DNA of 19,190 bases from Legionella genomosp. 1 (GCA_945867185.1 CAMBHM010000004.1:1-19190), one strand, 5' to 3'; shown: positions 1-8,320, counted from the stretch's first letter. Program-made: numbers and translations. Notes: generated by a model from the letters alone, not told the origin.

Positions 1-771
1 GTGTCCTTTGCCTTCCTCTCTTGCCAAGATAGGGGGCAGTTTTTTTACCTGTGCCAATCCTAATAATGACAAACAACGGATATACATCCACCCTAAATCA
101 AACTCCCACCATTTAACAGAAAATTTTGCAGAGGAAGCAAATGTATGATGATTATTATGCAATTCCTCACCCCCTATCCAGAATCCCCAAGGAATAATAT
201 TAGTAGACGCATCAGGACATTCAAAGTTGCGATAACCAAGAGAATGACCGACCCCATTGATAACGCCCGCCGCCCACACTGGAATCCAAATCATCTGAAT
301 CGCCCAAATTGAAACCCCTGGAATCCCAAATAAAAACAAATCAATCAATAACATCAACACAATGCCCTTGGCAGAATGTTTGGTGTATATATTTTTTTCA
401 ATCCAGTCTGTTGGCGTGCCATGCGCGTATTTATCAACAATGTCGCGATCTTTTGAAGCCCCTCGATACAATTCAGCGCCCTCTAGAAGCACCTTTTTCA
501 ACCCAAGGACAACTGGACTATGAGGATCGCCTGCTTCATCCGTCGTTGCATGATGTTTACGATGAATGGCTACCCATTCCCCCGTCACCATCCCTGTGGT
601 CATCCAGAGCCAGAATCTAAAAAAATGACTGATGATAGGATGCAGACTCAACGCGCGATGCGTCTGATGGCGATGTAGGTAAATGGTGACGGATGCAATG
701 GTTATTTGCGTTAACACAATCGTTGCTACCACATAACCCCAGAAAGACAACTTTAAAATACCAAACAACAT
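1..771 (-). CDS. Fatty acid (acyl-CoA/acyl-lipid) desaturase, 3' end cut by window edge
   Basis: An integral-membrane di-iron desaturase that would introduce a cis double bond into acyl chains, tuning membrane fluidity. I read 257 codons from the ATG at 771 to the window edge with no stop. All histidine boxes are visible: HRHQTH (residues 33-38, HX4H), HRKHH (70-74, HXXHH), HNNHH (205-209, HXXHH), and the extra ligand region NGVGH (171-175). Hydrophobic stretches lie at about 10-30 and 136-170. An in-frame ATG at 783 also exists, but a GGAG sits six bases before the ATG at 771, so I prefer 771. The catalytic core is complete; only the C-terminal tail is missing. It diverges from a membrane protein/plsC pair, giving a lipid-related neighbourhood. 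The delta-9 type is likely from the family, but regiospecificity and substrate (acyl-CoA or phospholipid) cannot be read from sequence. Confidence 0.9.
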   Translation of the reverse strand, partial: MLFGILKLSFWGYVVATIVLTQITIASVTIYLHRHQTHRALSLHPIISHFFRFWLWMTTGMVTGEWVAIHRKHHATTDEAGDPHSPVVLGLKKVLLEGAELYRGASKDRDIVDKYAHGTPTDWIEKNIYTKHSAKGIVLMLLIDLFLFGIPGVSIWAIQMIWIPVWAAGVINGVGHSLGYRNFECPDASTNIIPWGFWIGGEELHNNHHTFASSAKFSVKWWEFDLGWMYIRCLSLLGLAQVKKLPPILAREEGKGH

Positions 772-872
772 GACATTCTCCATTTTTAACACAACATACT
801 GAACGCTACCCTCAATCAGAATGGGAGATCGTACGCCCTATAAATAATGTAATCTTGGCATAGCAAACCTGC

Positions 873-878
873 ATCATA
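873..878 (-). promoter_or_regulatory. Candidate extended -10 box for the desaturase gene
   Basis: On the minus strand TATGAT is preceded by TGG, an extended -10 element, about 100 bases before the desaturase start. No good -35 hexamer is seen at 16-18 bases, so this is a weak call. Confidence 0.3.
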
Positions 879-899
879 CCACATTTTGAACAATTCGTC

Positions 900-928
900 T
901 TGCACTAAAACGTGTTGTGAACGATAAT
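900..928 (+). promoter_or_regulatory. Sigma-70 promoter for the small membrane protein/plsC pair
   Basis: TTGCAC (900-905) and GATAAT (923-928) are separated by 17 bases, a good sigma-70 match. The expected start of transcription is near 935, leaving a leader of about 44 bases before the ATG at 979, which has AGGTGA just upstream. Confidence 0.55.
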
Positions 929-959
929 ATACTGTGCAGGGTGACCGCACGCAGTATAT
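927..959. repeat. Inverted repeat over the -10 box and transcription start
   Basis: ATATACTG (927-934) is the exact reverse complement of CAGTATAT (952-959). Inside it GTGC (934-937) can pair with GCAC (947-950), and the centre GGTGACC (940-946) is itself a palindrome. It overlaps the -10 box and the expected +1, as expected for an operator or a 5' leader hairpin. No regulator can be named. Confidence 0.5.
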
Positions 960-978
960 CATAAACATCAGGTGACTC

Positions 979-1199
979 ATGAGCGATAGATTGCAATCTA
1001 TTCTAGAACGTCTTATTCCATTCCTTATTATAGGCATTGCTTTGGCTCTACTTCTCGGCCTTTTCATCCTACTATCTTATGTGTTCGTCTGGGGGCTTTT
1101 ATTAGGTGGCCTACTTTGGGCTGCCAATGAGATCAAAACCTACTTTTCTTCCTCACGCAAACCAAAACAGGGCCGCGTGATTGAACACGACGAAAAACC

Positions 1200-1203
<4 letters not shown>
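979..1203 (+). CDS. Small membrane protein of unknown function, upstream of plsC
   Basis: A 74-residue protein I do not recognise. Residues 13-49 are almost entirely hydrophobic, long enough for two short membrane helices in a hairpin or one long helix. A short amphipathic N-terminus precedes it, and a basic tail (KTYFSSSRKPKQGR) ending in an acidic patch (EHDEK) follows, suggesting a cytoplasmic C-terminus. The start at 979 is supported by AGGTGA three bases upstream and by a good promoter. The stop codon overlaps the plsC start (ATGA), so the two genes are translationally coupled and probably work in the same membrane process. Coding status is supported by this coupling and by the hydrophobic pattern; function is unknown. 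Confidence 0.75.
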
Positions 1204-2424
<1,221 letters not shown>

Positions 2425-2459
2425 GAATTTAAAAACCACATCGAACAAAGGATCCTGTC

Positions 2460-3071
2460 ATGAGGCTTTCCAACAGACATACCCATTTCTTAGGACTACT
2501 GACTGTTCTAACTTTAACAGCTTGTGCCCCTCCTAAAATGACCACAGAGATAACCTCCAAACAACCCAACACACCCGTTGCTACCAAAGTATCAGCCAAG
2601 ACAGTGACTTCATGGGATATATCAGGCGCCATGGCTGCGCGCAATCAATCTAAAAGCTGGAGTGCTTCCTTGCAATGGGCACAAATGGGACCGAACGATT
2701 ATCAGATCCGGTTGTCAGGACCACTCGGTGGCGGCACAGTCCTCATTGTCAAACAAAAAGGACTCGTCACTTATACGGATGGACCAAAAAAAATGTCTTC
2801 CTCCAATGCAGACACCCTACTGAAGGAACAAACCGGCATTCAACTTCCAGTCAATCATTTATATTATTGGGTTAGAGGACTTCCAGCACCCGGTGCCGTA
2901 CAAGGGGCACATTATAGCCCGACAGGAGAACTGATATCTCTTCAACAATCAGGCTATTCCATCCAGTACGCTAACTATACTTCCGTCAATGCGCTGACTT
3001 TACCTCAGAAAATGCAATTAAATGGCCATGGGGTGACTCTTAAATTGGTGATCAAACAATGGCGAGTGTAG
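2460..3071 (+). CDS. lolB: Outer-membrane lipoprotein receptor LolB
   Basis: LolB accepts lipoproteins from the periplasmic carrier LolA and inserts them into the outer membrane. The 203-residue product begins with a signal peptide ending in the lipobox LTAC; Cys22 would be lipidated. The residue after it is Ala, not Asp, consistent with outer-membrane sorting. Family features include the LSGPLGGGT strand, the LLKEQTGIQLPVNHLYYWVRGLPAPG segment (split here: LP..YWVRGLPAP is diagnostic) and alternating beta strands to the C-terminus. Length fits. In many gammaproteobacteria lolB is followed by ispE and then prs; here ispE is absent and tRNA-Gln comes next. Confidence 0.9.
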   Translation: MRLSNRHTHFLGLLTVLTLTACAPPKMTTEITSKQPNTPVATKVSAKTVTSWDISGAMAARNQSKSWSASLQWAQMGPNDYQIRLSGPLGGGTVLIVKQKGLVTYTDGPKKMSSSNADTLLKEQTGIQLPVNHLYYWVRGLPAPGAVQGAHYSPTGELISLQQSGYSIQYANYTSVNALTLPQKMQLNGHGVTLKLVIKQWRV

Positions 3072-3075
3072 TCAA

Positions 3076-3093
3076 CAATGCTTAGGATCGCGC
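3076..3093. repeat. 18-bp dispersed repeat, copy 1
   Basis: CAATGCTTAGGATCGCGC occurs exactly here, just after lolB, and again at 6360-6377 upstream of the DUF945 gene. An 18-bp exact match between two intergenic sites in 19 kb is unlikely by chance. This copy holds only one half of the palindrome that is complete in the other. Confidence 0.6.
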
Positions 3094-3125
3094 CCGAAAT
3101 AACGTGAACAAGCAGCAACTCCTGG

Positions 3126-3154
3126 TTGACAAGTAAATTAAATCGCTGCAAAAT
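3126..3154 (+). promoter_or_regulatory. Sigma-70 promoter for tRNA-Gln
   Basis: A consensus -35, TTGACA (3126-3131), is followed after 17 bases by CAAAAT (3149-3154). Transcription would start near 3161, about 33 bases before the mature tRNA end. It may also drive prs. Confidence 0.6.
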
Positions 3155-3193
3155 ACGCACCAGTTCACAAGGATGATGAAATCCACAATTTTT

Positions 3194-3268
3194 TGGGGTG
3201 TCGCCAAGTGGTAAGGCACAGGGTTTTGATCCCTGCATTCCTAGGTTCGAATCCTAGCACCCCAGCCA
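3194..3268 (+). tRNA. tRNA-Gln, anticodon TTG
   Basis: A full cloverleaf can be drawn. The acceptor stem TGGGGTG (3194-3200) pairs with CACCCCA (3258-3264), followed by discriminator G and an encoded CCA. The anticodon stem CAGGG/CCCTG (3219-3223, 3231-3235) encloses the loop TTTTGAT, putting anticodon TTG at 3226-3228. The T arm CTAGG-TTCGAAT-CCTAG is perfect. UUG reads CAA and CAG glutamine codons. The gene lies between lolB and prs, as in many gammaproteobacteria. Confidence 0.98.
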
Positions 3269-3299
3269 CACTCTTGTTCAAGTAACAAGTAAATAGACG

Positions 3300-3372
3300 G
3301 CAGAAGATACCGGAAAGGATGCGTTCGCCGGATCGCTAAAATAATAATAATTTCTTTCTGGCTGTCTTCTGC
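3300..3372 (+). ncRNA. Long imperfect stem in the tRNA-Gln/prs spacer (possible prs leader element)
   Basis: Bases 3300-3319 pair with 3352-3372 over 20 positions with one bulged base (C3362) and three G-U pairs. The outer eight pairs (GCAGAAGA/TCTTCTGC) are perfect, and the inner part is CCGGAAAGGA against TTCTTTCTGG. The loop (3320-3351) is AT-rich at its 3' side. It ends 32 bases before the prs ATG and has no U tract after it, so it is not a standard terminator. It could be a processing stem between tRNA and mRNA, or a regulatory leader. The structure is seen; the role is inferred. Confidence 0.5.
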
Positions 3373-3404
3373 TATGTGTTTAAATCGTTTAAGGTTTCTT
3401 CTCT

Positions 3405-4352
3405 ATGTCAACAATGATGATTTTTACAGGTAATGCAAATCCAGAACTAGCCATTAAAATTTCTTCACACCTGCAGCTTCCCGTTGGAAAAGCCTCTGTT
3501 GGCACTTTCAGTGATGGTGAAACTATGATTGAGATCTTAGAGAATGTTCGAGGTCGAGACGTCTTTATCATCCAATCCACTTGTGCACCTGCGAACGACA
3601 ACTTGATGGAACTCCTCATCATGGCCGACGCCCTACGTCGCTCCTCAGCTGCTCGAATCACCGCTGTGGTCCCCTATTTCGGTTATGCGCGTCAAGACAA
3701 ACGAGTTCGTTCAGCACGAGTAGCCATCACCGCCAAAGTCATCGCCGATATGATGGCCTCTGTTGGGATCTGTCGTGTCCTCACGGTTGATTTACATGCG
3801 GATCAAATTCAGGGGTTCTTTTACATGCCTGTGGACAACGTATACTCCACCCCTATTTTGTTGGACGACATCAAGCAAAAACATTTTCAGAATTTAATGG
3901 TTATTTCGCCAGATGTCGGTGGAGTTGTGCGCGCACGAGCCATGGCCAAACTACTCAACGACGCCGAGCTCACCATCATTGATAAACGCCGCAGTGGCCC
4001 TAACAAATCCGAAGTGATGCACATCATTGGCGAGCCTAAGGGTCGTGACTGTATCATCATTGATGACATCGTAGACACGGCCGGCACCATGTGCTCAGCA
4101 GCACACGAACTGAAAAAATCTGGTGCAAACAGTGTTCGCGCCTATATCACCCACCCAGTTCTCTCAGGATCCGCCATACAAAACATCATGAATTCTTCTT
4201 TGGATGAAGTGGTCGTCACCGATACCATTCCTCTTCCAGCTGCAGCCTTATCGTGCAAGAAAATTCGGGTGGTCAGCCTCGCTGCCATGTTGGCGCAAGC
4301 TATCAAACGGGTGAATGGGGAAGAATCTGTGAGCTCGATGTTCTCTGAATAA
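3405..4352 (+). CDS. prs: Ribose-phosphate pyrophosphokinase (PRPP synthase)
   Basis: Makes PRPP from ribose 5-phosphate and ATP, feeding purine, pyrimidine, histidine, tryptophan and NAD synthesis. The 315-residue cytosolic enzyme matches the usual class I length. Visible motifs: FSDGE (35-39), [11 protein letters not shown] (90-100, ATP binding loop), the [12 protein letters not shown] stretch (128-139, catalytic His131), the region from Asp170 with [10 protein letters not shown], and the PRPP-binding loop [12 protein letters not shown] (217-228). The start [10 protein letters not shown] aligns with the family N-terminus, though the nearest purine-rich site (AAGG, ten bases upstream) is weak. 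No obvious PurR-type box is seen. The stop codon lies in the loop of a strong hairpin. The usual downstream neighbours rplY and pth are absent. Confidence 0.97.
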   Translation: MSTMMIFTGNANPELAIKISSHLQLPVGKASVGTFSDGETMIEILENVRGRDVFIIQSTCAPANDNLMELLIMADALRRSSAARITAVVPYFGYARQDKRVRSARVAITAKVIADMMASVGICRVLTVDLHADQIQGFFYMPVDNVYSTPILLDDIKQKHFQNLMVISPDVGGVVRARAMAKLLNDAELTIIDKRRSGPNKSEVMHIIGEPKGRDCIIIDDIVDTAGTMCSAAHELKKSGANSVRAYITHPVLSGSAIQNIMNSSLDEVVVTDTIPLPAAALSCKKIRVVSLAAMLAQAIKRVNGEESVSSMFSE

Positions 4353-4367
4353 CCAGAGAACATCGAG
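4334..4367. terminator. 14-bp perfect hairpin enclosing the prs stop codon
   Basis: CTCGATGTTCTCTG (4334-4347) and its exact reverse complement (4354-4367) flank a six-base loop AATAAC that contains the prs TAA. It lies between the convergent prs and fis genes, so it may stop transcription from both sides, but neither strand has a proper U tract after it. It could instead protect the 3' end of the mRNA. A second small inverted repeat, GTTTTA/TAAAAC, lies at 4383-4397. Confidence 0.55.
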
Positions 4368-4403
4368 ACGAGGCACTAGAACGTTTTAAACTAAAACCAA
4401 CTA

Positions 4404-4685
4404 TTAATCCCGAGTACCCACGTATTTGTCATCAAAGTAACGTCGTAGTTTCGTTCTCAAAGTACCACGGCTGATCCCAAGCAACACGGCTGCACGCGAT
4501 TGATTGTATTTGCAATGCTCCATGACCGCTCTGAATAGTGGCGTTTCAATTTCTTCCAAAACAAACTGGTAGAGATCAACGGGATCAGTGCCTTTCAGCT
4601 CTGAAAAATATTTTTGCACAGATTGCGTCACGCTAGCAGCCAGTGAAGCGGTGGTATCTCCTACGTCGTTACTGATTGTGGTCAT
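4404..4685 (-). CDS. fis: Fis-family nucleoid-associated DNA-binding protein
   Basis: A 93-residue protein close to E. coli Fis (98 residues). The C-terminal half carries the dimerisation helix and helix-turn-helix: VLEEIETPLFRAVMEH (42-57), then YNQSRAAVLLGISRGTLRTK (60-79), with the diagnostic NQSRAA and ISRGTLR. The N-terminal arm is poorly conserved. AAGGAG lies nine bases before the ATG and a good promoter lies upstream. Fis proteins bend DNA and control growth-phase genes; Legionella has several Fis paralogues, so this need not be the only one. Not placed next to dusB as in E. coli. Convergent with prs. Confidence 0.9.
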   Translation of the reverse strand: MTTISNDVGDTTASLAASVTQSVQKYFSELKGTDPVDLYQFVLEEIETPLFRAVMEHCKYNQSRAAVLLGISRGTLRTKLRRYFDDKYVGTRD

Positions 4686-4714
4686 TGCTTTTAACTCCTT
4701 CTTTCAAAAACAGT

Positions 4715-4743
4715 ATTTTACCGAATTGAGCAATTCCTAACAA
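4715..4743 (-). promoter_or_regulatory. Sigma-70 promoter for fis with a palindrome in the spacer
   Basis: On the minus strand TTGTTA (4738-4743) and TAAAAT (4715-4720) are 17 bases apart, with the ATG about 30 bases after the -10. The spacer contains the perfect palindrome GAATTG-CT-CAATTC (4723-4736), which could be an operator. It does not fit the 15-bp Fis consensus exactly. Confidence 0.55.
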
Positions 4744-4764
4744 GCCTAGAATGCCCATTTTTAT

Positions 4765-6330
4765 TTAAAATTGCATCATCGCAGCAGTAAATGGCTTTCC
4801 ATTGACGGACAATTGTCCATTCTGCAACGTTACATGAACTACATACTCAGAACCTTGCAACAAAAGCACACCTGATTGTACCAGAGCAGCTAATTTAGCA
4901 TCCGTTTGAGCCATGGCTTGTTGATCAATCTCAGCGGGAGTCAGCGGCTGTGATGTTGTGCTAGACTCGGTGGGTTGAACAACCGTTGCGGCGGTGGCCG
5001 TCTCGGAAGAAGCCGCAGCGGGAGCTCCTTGAGCAGGTGGTGTCTCTGCAGCTGTCTGTTGTGGTGCCTGGGCAGTTTTTAACTCAGAGATCATGGCTTG
5101 TTGTAAGGTTGGCTGAGTCATTAATTTTTGCTTCGCCGATTCAGTCATCACTCCTTTTAACAGGGTCGTTGGCAGCTTTAATGAACCATGTCCCCCTATT
5201 TTTTGCAATAACTGGAACGGATTCCCCATCTCACCTTTAGGCAAAGAAAGCAACAGATCTCCCTCCAATAACCCTTCAGGAACAACACAGCTCAATTTAG
5301 AAACCTCAAACTGCGCGCCTTTACTGAACAACTTAGGTAAGGTTGGTAAGAGGGTTAAGAAAGCCTGTTGCCGTGCCCCCTGAGGCCCTTGCTGCATGTT
5401 ATTTGCTTCAGTATTAATCTCTCCCAACGCTTGTGCATCTAGGTTGGTTAACGACATTTCTAATACAGCTGGTCCATACGCTTTCCCATGTACCAACAGT
5501 TTATGAAAAGAAGTCTTGAATTGGGAGTGAAATAAGCCCTCTTCTACATCACTGCTTGAGGTCGCCTCAAAACCACTCAAGTCAATCAACTTAGTGGTGT
5601 TCTCAGCCACTGAAAACGAAGGCAGTGAGAGACTCGCCTCACCCAAGTACAAGCCCATATCTGTTTGATGCAGATCGTAAGCGGTTGCCACTTTCCCTAA
5701 TAAGGCCGTCATTTTATTTTTAGTGAAGCGCACGCCATCAATGGTTAAGGCTCCCTCAATCGTTTTAAGATTAGATGAAATTCCCAAGCGGCTATCCAAG
5801 CCTTTCCATGTGAATTGATCACCACCCTGTTTTGAAATCAATTCAAATGAGGGTACTTCGACATGAAGCTGACTGTTATTAGCATAATTCACAAAGAGAC
5901 TTACTTTTAAATGGGGGATCGTAGAAGCCGGCGTAAACATCGTGGTGAATTTTTCGGCATACGCTGGCGGAACCGCTAAATCACTTTCAGCATATCCTAA
6001 ACCAAACTGTATAACGTGATCGGCGTATATGATTGGGCCATGGTACACCGTGACAGGCATTTGTAATTTATATTCCTGTGCAGGAATCGTCGTCGTTTGT
6101 CCATCTGGTGTTTTCGAGAGACGCTCAGGCACTTGTATGCGCCAATTCAACAGCGCGGTTGATTGATACCATCCTCGATGGTATTCCGCCAATTCAACAA
6201 ACAACCCGTTAGATTGGTTGATTATTTCTACATTTTTTGCAATCGTGTGTTCCGTGACCACCCCCATGCCATAATAACCTCCAAGAGCAAGCGCCACGAT
6301 GACGAACACCAATCCCAAGATTTTTTTCAT
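4765..6330 (-). CDS. YdgA-like DUF945 family protein, membrane anchored
   Basis: A 521-residue protein of the DUF945 (YdgA) family, whose biochemical role is not known. The N-terminus MKKILGLVFVIVALALGGYY is a signal anchor, with the rest predicted periplasmic. The family motif RGWYQSTA follows at about residue 53. Length is close to E. coli YdgA (about 500). A low-complexity Ala/Thr/Gln/Pro/Ser-rich segment (about 415-465) interrupts the C-terminal third before a final domain ending in VNGKPF. An in-frame ATG 12 bases upstream (6342) gives four more residues, but GGAG sits six bases before the ATG at 6330. It reads in the same direction as fis, 79 bases upstream of it. Confidence 0.8.
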   Translation of the reverse strand: MKKILGLVFVIVALALGGYYGMGVVTEHTIAKNVEIINQSNGLFVELAEYHRGWYQSTALLNWRIQVPERLSKTPDGQTTTIPAQEYKLQMPVTVYHGPIIYADHVIQFGLGYAESDLAVPPAYAEKFTTMFTPASTIPHLKVSLFVNYANNSQLHVEVPSFELISKQGGDQFTWKGLDSRLGISSNLKTIEGALTIDGVRFTKNKMTALLGKVATAYDLHQTDMGLYLGEASLSLPSFSVAENTTKLIDLSGFEATSSSDVEEGLFHSQFKTSFHKLLVHGKAYGPAVLEMSLTNLDAQALGEINTEANNMQQGPQGARQQAFLTLLPTLPKLFSKGAQFEVSKLSCVVPEGLLEGDLLLSLPKGEMGNPFQLLQKIGGHGSLKLPTTLLKGVMTESAKQKLMTQPTLQQAMISELKTAQAPQQTAAETPPAQGAPAAASSETATAATVVQPTESSTTSQPLTPAEIDQQAMAQTDAKLAALVQSGVLLLQGSEYVVHVTLQNGQLSVNGKPFTAAMMQF

Positions 6331-6359
6331 TGTTTTCTCCATCCAAACGAATACTGACG

Positions 6360-6377
6360 CAATGCTTAGGATCGCGC
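6360..6377. repeat. 18-bp dispersed repeat, copy 2
   Basis: An exact second copy of the 18-mer at 3076-3093. Here it continues into a full palindrome. It sits about 20 bases upstream of the DUF945 ribosome binding site. Confidence 0.6.
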
Positions 6378-6387
6378 GATCCTTAAG
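6365..6387. repeat. GC-rich palindrome upstream of the DUF945 gene
   Basis: GGATCGCGCGATCC (6369-6382) is a perfect 14-bp palindrome, extended on both sides by CTTA and TTAAG with one unpaired base. A run of seven A follows on the plus strand. In the 124-bp spacer between the MFS and DUF945 genes it could be part of a repetitive element, an operator, or a hairpin in the DUF945 leader. A weak promoter pair (TTGTCT, 17 bases, TACGCT on the minus strand) lies just upstream. Confidence 0.5.
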
Positions 6388-6466
6388 AAAAAAAGCGTAC
6401 CATGCGCGATCTAAAAAGACAAGGCAAGACTGACTATGATCTTCGATAATAAGTGGACTGTTTTCC

Positions 6467-7759
6467 TCACAGCGATCGATGTGGTCTGCAGTATGTTTCT
6501 TTCACTGTAAAGGCCAACATCAACGCGATGAGTGAACACAAAGGTAAAATGCGGAACCCATATTGAAAATCGGATAGCAATAATGTTTCAACATGGAAGG
6601 CACGTGATCCAGAAACGCTGTCTACTAAATATCCCACCAACGGTTGCATCGATGCGCCAACAAAAATAGAAGCCATATTAGTGAATGCGATAGACGTCCC
6701 AACCACATTTCTGTCGTGAATTTCAGTAGAAACCGCGTATGCTATAGCGACGCCTGTGTTAGTCAACCCAAACAAGAAAAACAAAGCATAGGCGGTATAT
6801 GCACTCATGTTTGGATAAAAAACGAAATAGGAAGTCAACACAAGACCACACATCGCTGAAGCAATCATCATGGGTTTGCGTCGACCGATTTTATCTGACA
6901 TCCACCCGGATAATGGCCCGCCAATACCCCACCCAATAAAAATCAATCCCGTAGCAAACGCTGCTGCATGGGCGGTTAATCCACGTCCATATTGCAAATA
7001 GGCAGGCCCAATAGATTCACCGATAACAGCTGTTGGACCAAATAAAAAGCCCGCGTAAAACGCGTTCAACCAAGTTTGTCGATGAGATAAAATGGTCCGC
7101 AAACTGTCAATAATGCGCAACCGGTTTTCGGCCTTCACCTCGTGGGTTTTTAATCCTGGGTTATCCTGAATATATTGATACATCAATGCTGCGAGAACGA
7201 TAAATAAAAACGCAATCACAAGCATACTATGACGCCATCCCACAACGCTCACTAAAAATGACACGGGGGCTTCTCCTGCAGCTGCCCCCAGCATCCCCAA
7301 CGCTTGTGTCATACCAGCCAATAAACCGAACATCGCAGGTGGAAACCAAGAAGTTGCAAGACGTAATGCACTGATGAATGCAAATGCCGCACTGAATCCA
7401 ATCAGCATACGGCCCACTGAGGCCATCCCAAGTCCATCTGCTAATCCAAACACGCAGCAACCGAATGCCGTCAAGAGGGACATGATCGTCAAAATCCAAC
7501 GGATGCTTATCCTATCAACCGTCAGGCCTACTGGAATTTGCATCAGGATATAAGGAACGTAGAACGAAGCGGTTAAAATACCAAACCCTGTTTCATCAAT
7601 TCCAAAATCCATTTGTAAAAACCGGTGCATCACCCCGGGAGCTACGCGCGCTAAGTAATCCGAAAAATAAAAAGCGGCAGCCAATCCCCAGATAATCCAT
7701 GCAAATTTTAAGGAGTGTTTCTTAACAGACAGGTCGGGTTCGATACTTACTGAAGTCAT
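6467..7759 (-). CDS. Major facilitator superfamily transporter
   Basis: A 430-residue inner-membrane protein with about twelve hydrophobic helices. The MFS signature appears twice: GLTVDRISIR between helices 2 and 3, and GWMSDKIGRR in the equivalent second-half loop. The central cytoplasmic loop (YIQDNPGLKTHEVKAENRLR) divides the two bundles. It resembles the anion/organic-acid or amino-acid MFS carriers that are expanded in Legionellales, some of which act as nutrient importers in the host vacuole, but the substrate cannot be read. It has its own strong promoter and diverges from the SseB-domain gene. No strong ribosome binding site precedes the ATG. Confidence 0.9.
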   Translation of the reverse strand: MTSVSIEPDLSVKKHSLKFAWIIWGLAAAFYFSDYLARVAPGVMHRFLQMDFGIDETGFGILTASFYVPYILMQIPVGLTVDRISIRWILTIMSLLTAFGCCVFGLADGLGMASVGRMLIGFSAAFAFISALRLATSWFPPAMFGLLAGMTQALGMLGAAAGEAPVSFLVSVVGWRHSMLVIAFLFIVLAALMYQYIQDNPGLKTHEVKAENRLRIIDSLRTILSHRQTWLNAFYAGFLFGPTAVIGESIGPAYLQYGRGLTAHAAAFATGLIFIGWGIGGPLSGWMSDKIGRRKPMMIASAMCGLVLTSYFVFYPNMSAYTAYALFFLFGLTNTGVAIAYAVSTEIHDRNVVGTSIAFTNMASIFVGASMQPLVGYLVDSVSGSRAFHVETLLLSDFQYGFRILPLCSLIALMLAFTVKETYCRPHRSL

Positions 7760-7810
7760 GAGTCGATCACAAAGGGTAAAGGTGCGTAATAAATTAACAA
7801 ACTACAAATC

Positions 7811-7838
7811 ATTATACTGCTATTAATGATAAATTCAA
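7811..7838 (-). promoter_or_regulatory. Sigma-70 promoter for the MFS transporter
   Basis: On the minus strand TTGAAT (7833-7838) is followed after 16 bases by a consensus TATAAT (7811-7816). The leader would be about 45 bases. The facing gene has a possible -10 TATACT at 7849-7854 on the plus strand with no clear -35. Confidence 0.65.
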
Positions 7839-7886
7839 CTTGAACCTGTATACTTCAATCACTGACTTTTCATCAGATCTTCTTTT

Positions 7887-8312
7887 ATGACTGCTTTAGA
7901 CATTGCTATACAAAACGCCCTAGCCGAAGAAGGACGTAGCAAAGAAGCGAATAAAGCTTACCTTGAGTTTATCAAAGCAAACTTTCTTATTCCTATTGAA
8001 AAACAGATCACAGGGACCGACAAAAAACCTCCAGAAGCAGAGCCCAAAGTCCTTTACCTCGAGGAAAATGGCCACGTCTTCCTTCCTGTTTTTTCAAATT
8101 CAGTCTGTTTTGATGCCTGGGCCAAAGACATCCAACATCAGATTGCAATACTCAAACTATCAGGTGTTGATCTGCTCAAAGGCCTTGGCGAACAAGTGAT
8201 TGTCAGTCTGAATATTGGAAGTCCTCATTATAAAGAATTCAATCCCAGTGAATTAGCGCGAATGCGTAGCTTGGTCTTGAAATTTTCATTAGGGGAAAAC
8301 AAAGCGCATTGA
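7887..8312 (+). CDS. SseB N-terminal-domain family protein
   Basis: A 141-residue soluble protein resembling the N-terminal domain of SseB (enhanced serine sensitivity family). Supporting features are an N-terminal helix ending in AYLEFIKANFLIPIE, a strand region PKVLYLEENGHVFLPVFSN in which a displayed value is followed by LPVF, then FDAWAK and a GEQVIVSLNIGSP strand ending in F.PSEL. E. coli SseB is longer and has a second domain, absent here. The molecular function of the family is unclear; related domains occur near type III and type VI secretion genes, but no such genes are in view. No ribosome binding site is obvious. It ends in a strong terminator. Confidence 0.6.
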   Translation: MTALDIAIQNALAEEGRSKEANKAYLEFIKANFLIPIEKQITGTDKKPPEAEPKVLYLEENGHVFLPVFSNSVCFDAWAKDIQHQIAILKLSGVDLLKGLGEQVIVSLNIGSPHYKEFNPSELARMRSLVLKFSLGENKAH

Positions 8313-8320
8313 TAAAACAT

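Noticed and set aside
309..620. A 103-codon plus-strand frame at the left end
   Set aside because: It lies opposite the desaturase, whose histidine boxes are clear on the minus strand.
4765..4860. A possible toxin, phage or secretion cassette in the accessory-looking middle region
   Set aside because: Every gene there has a housekeeping or conserved-family explanation; no integrase, transposase, att-like repeat or secretion gene is visible.
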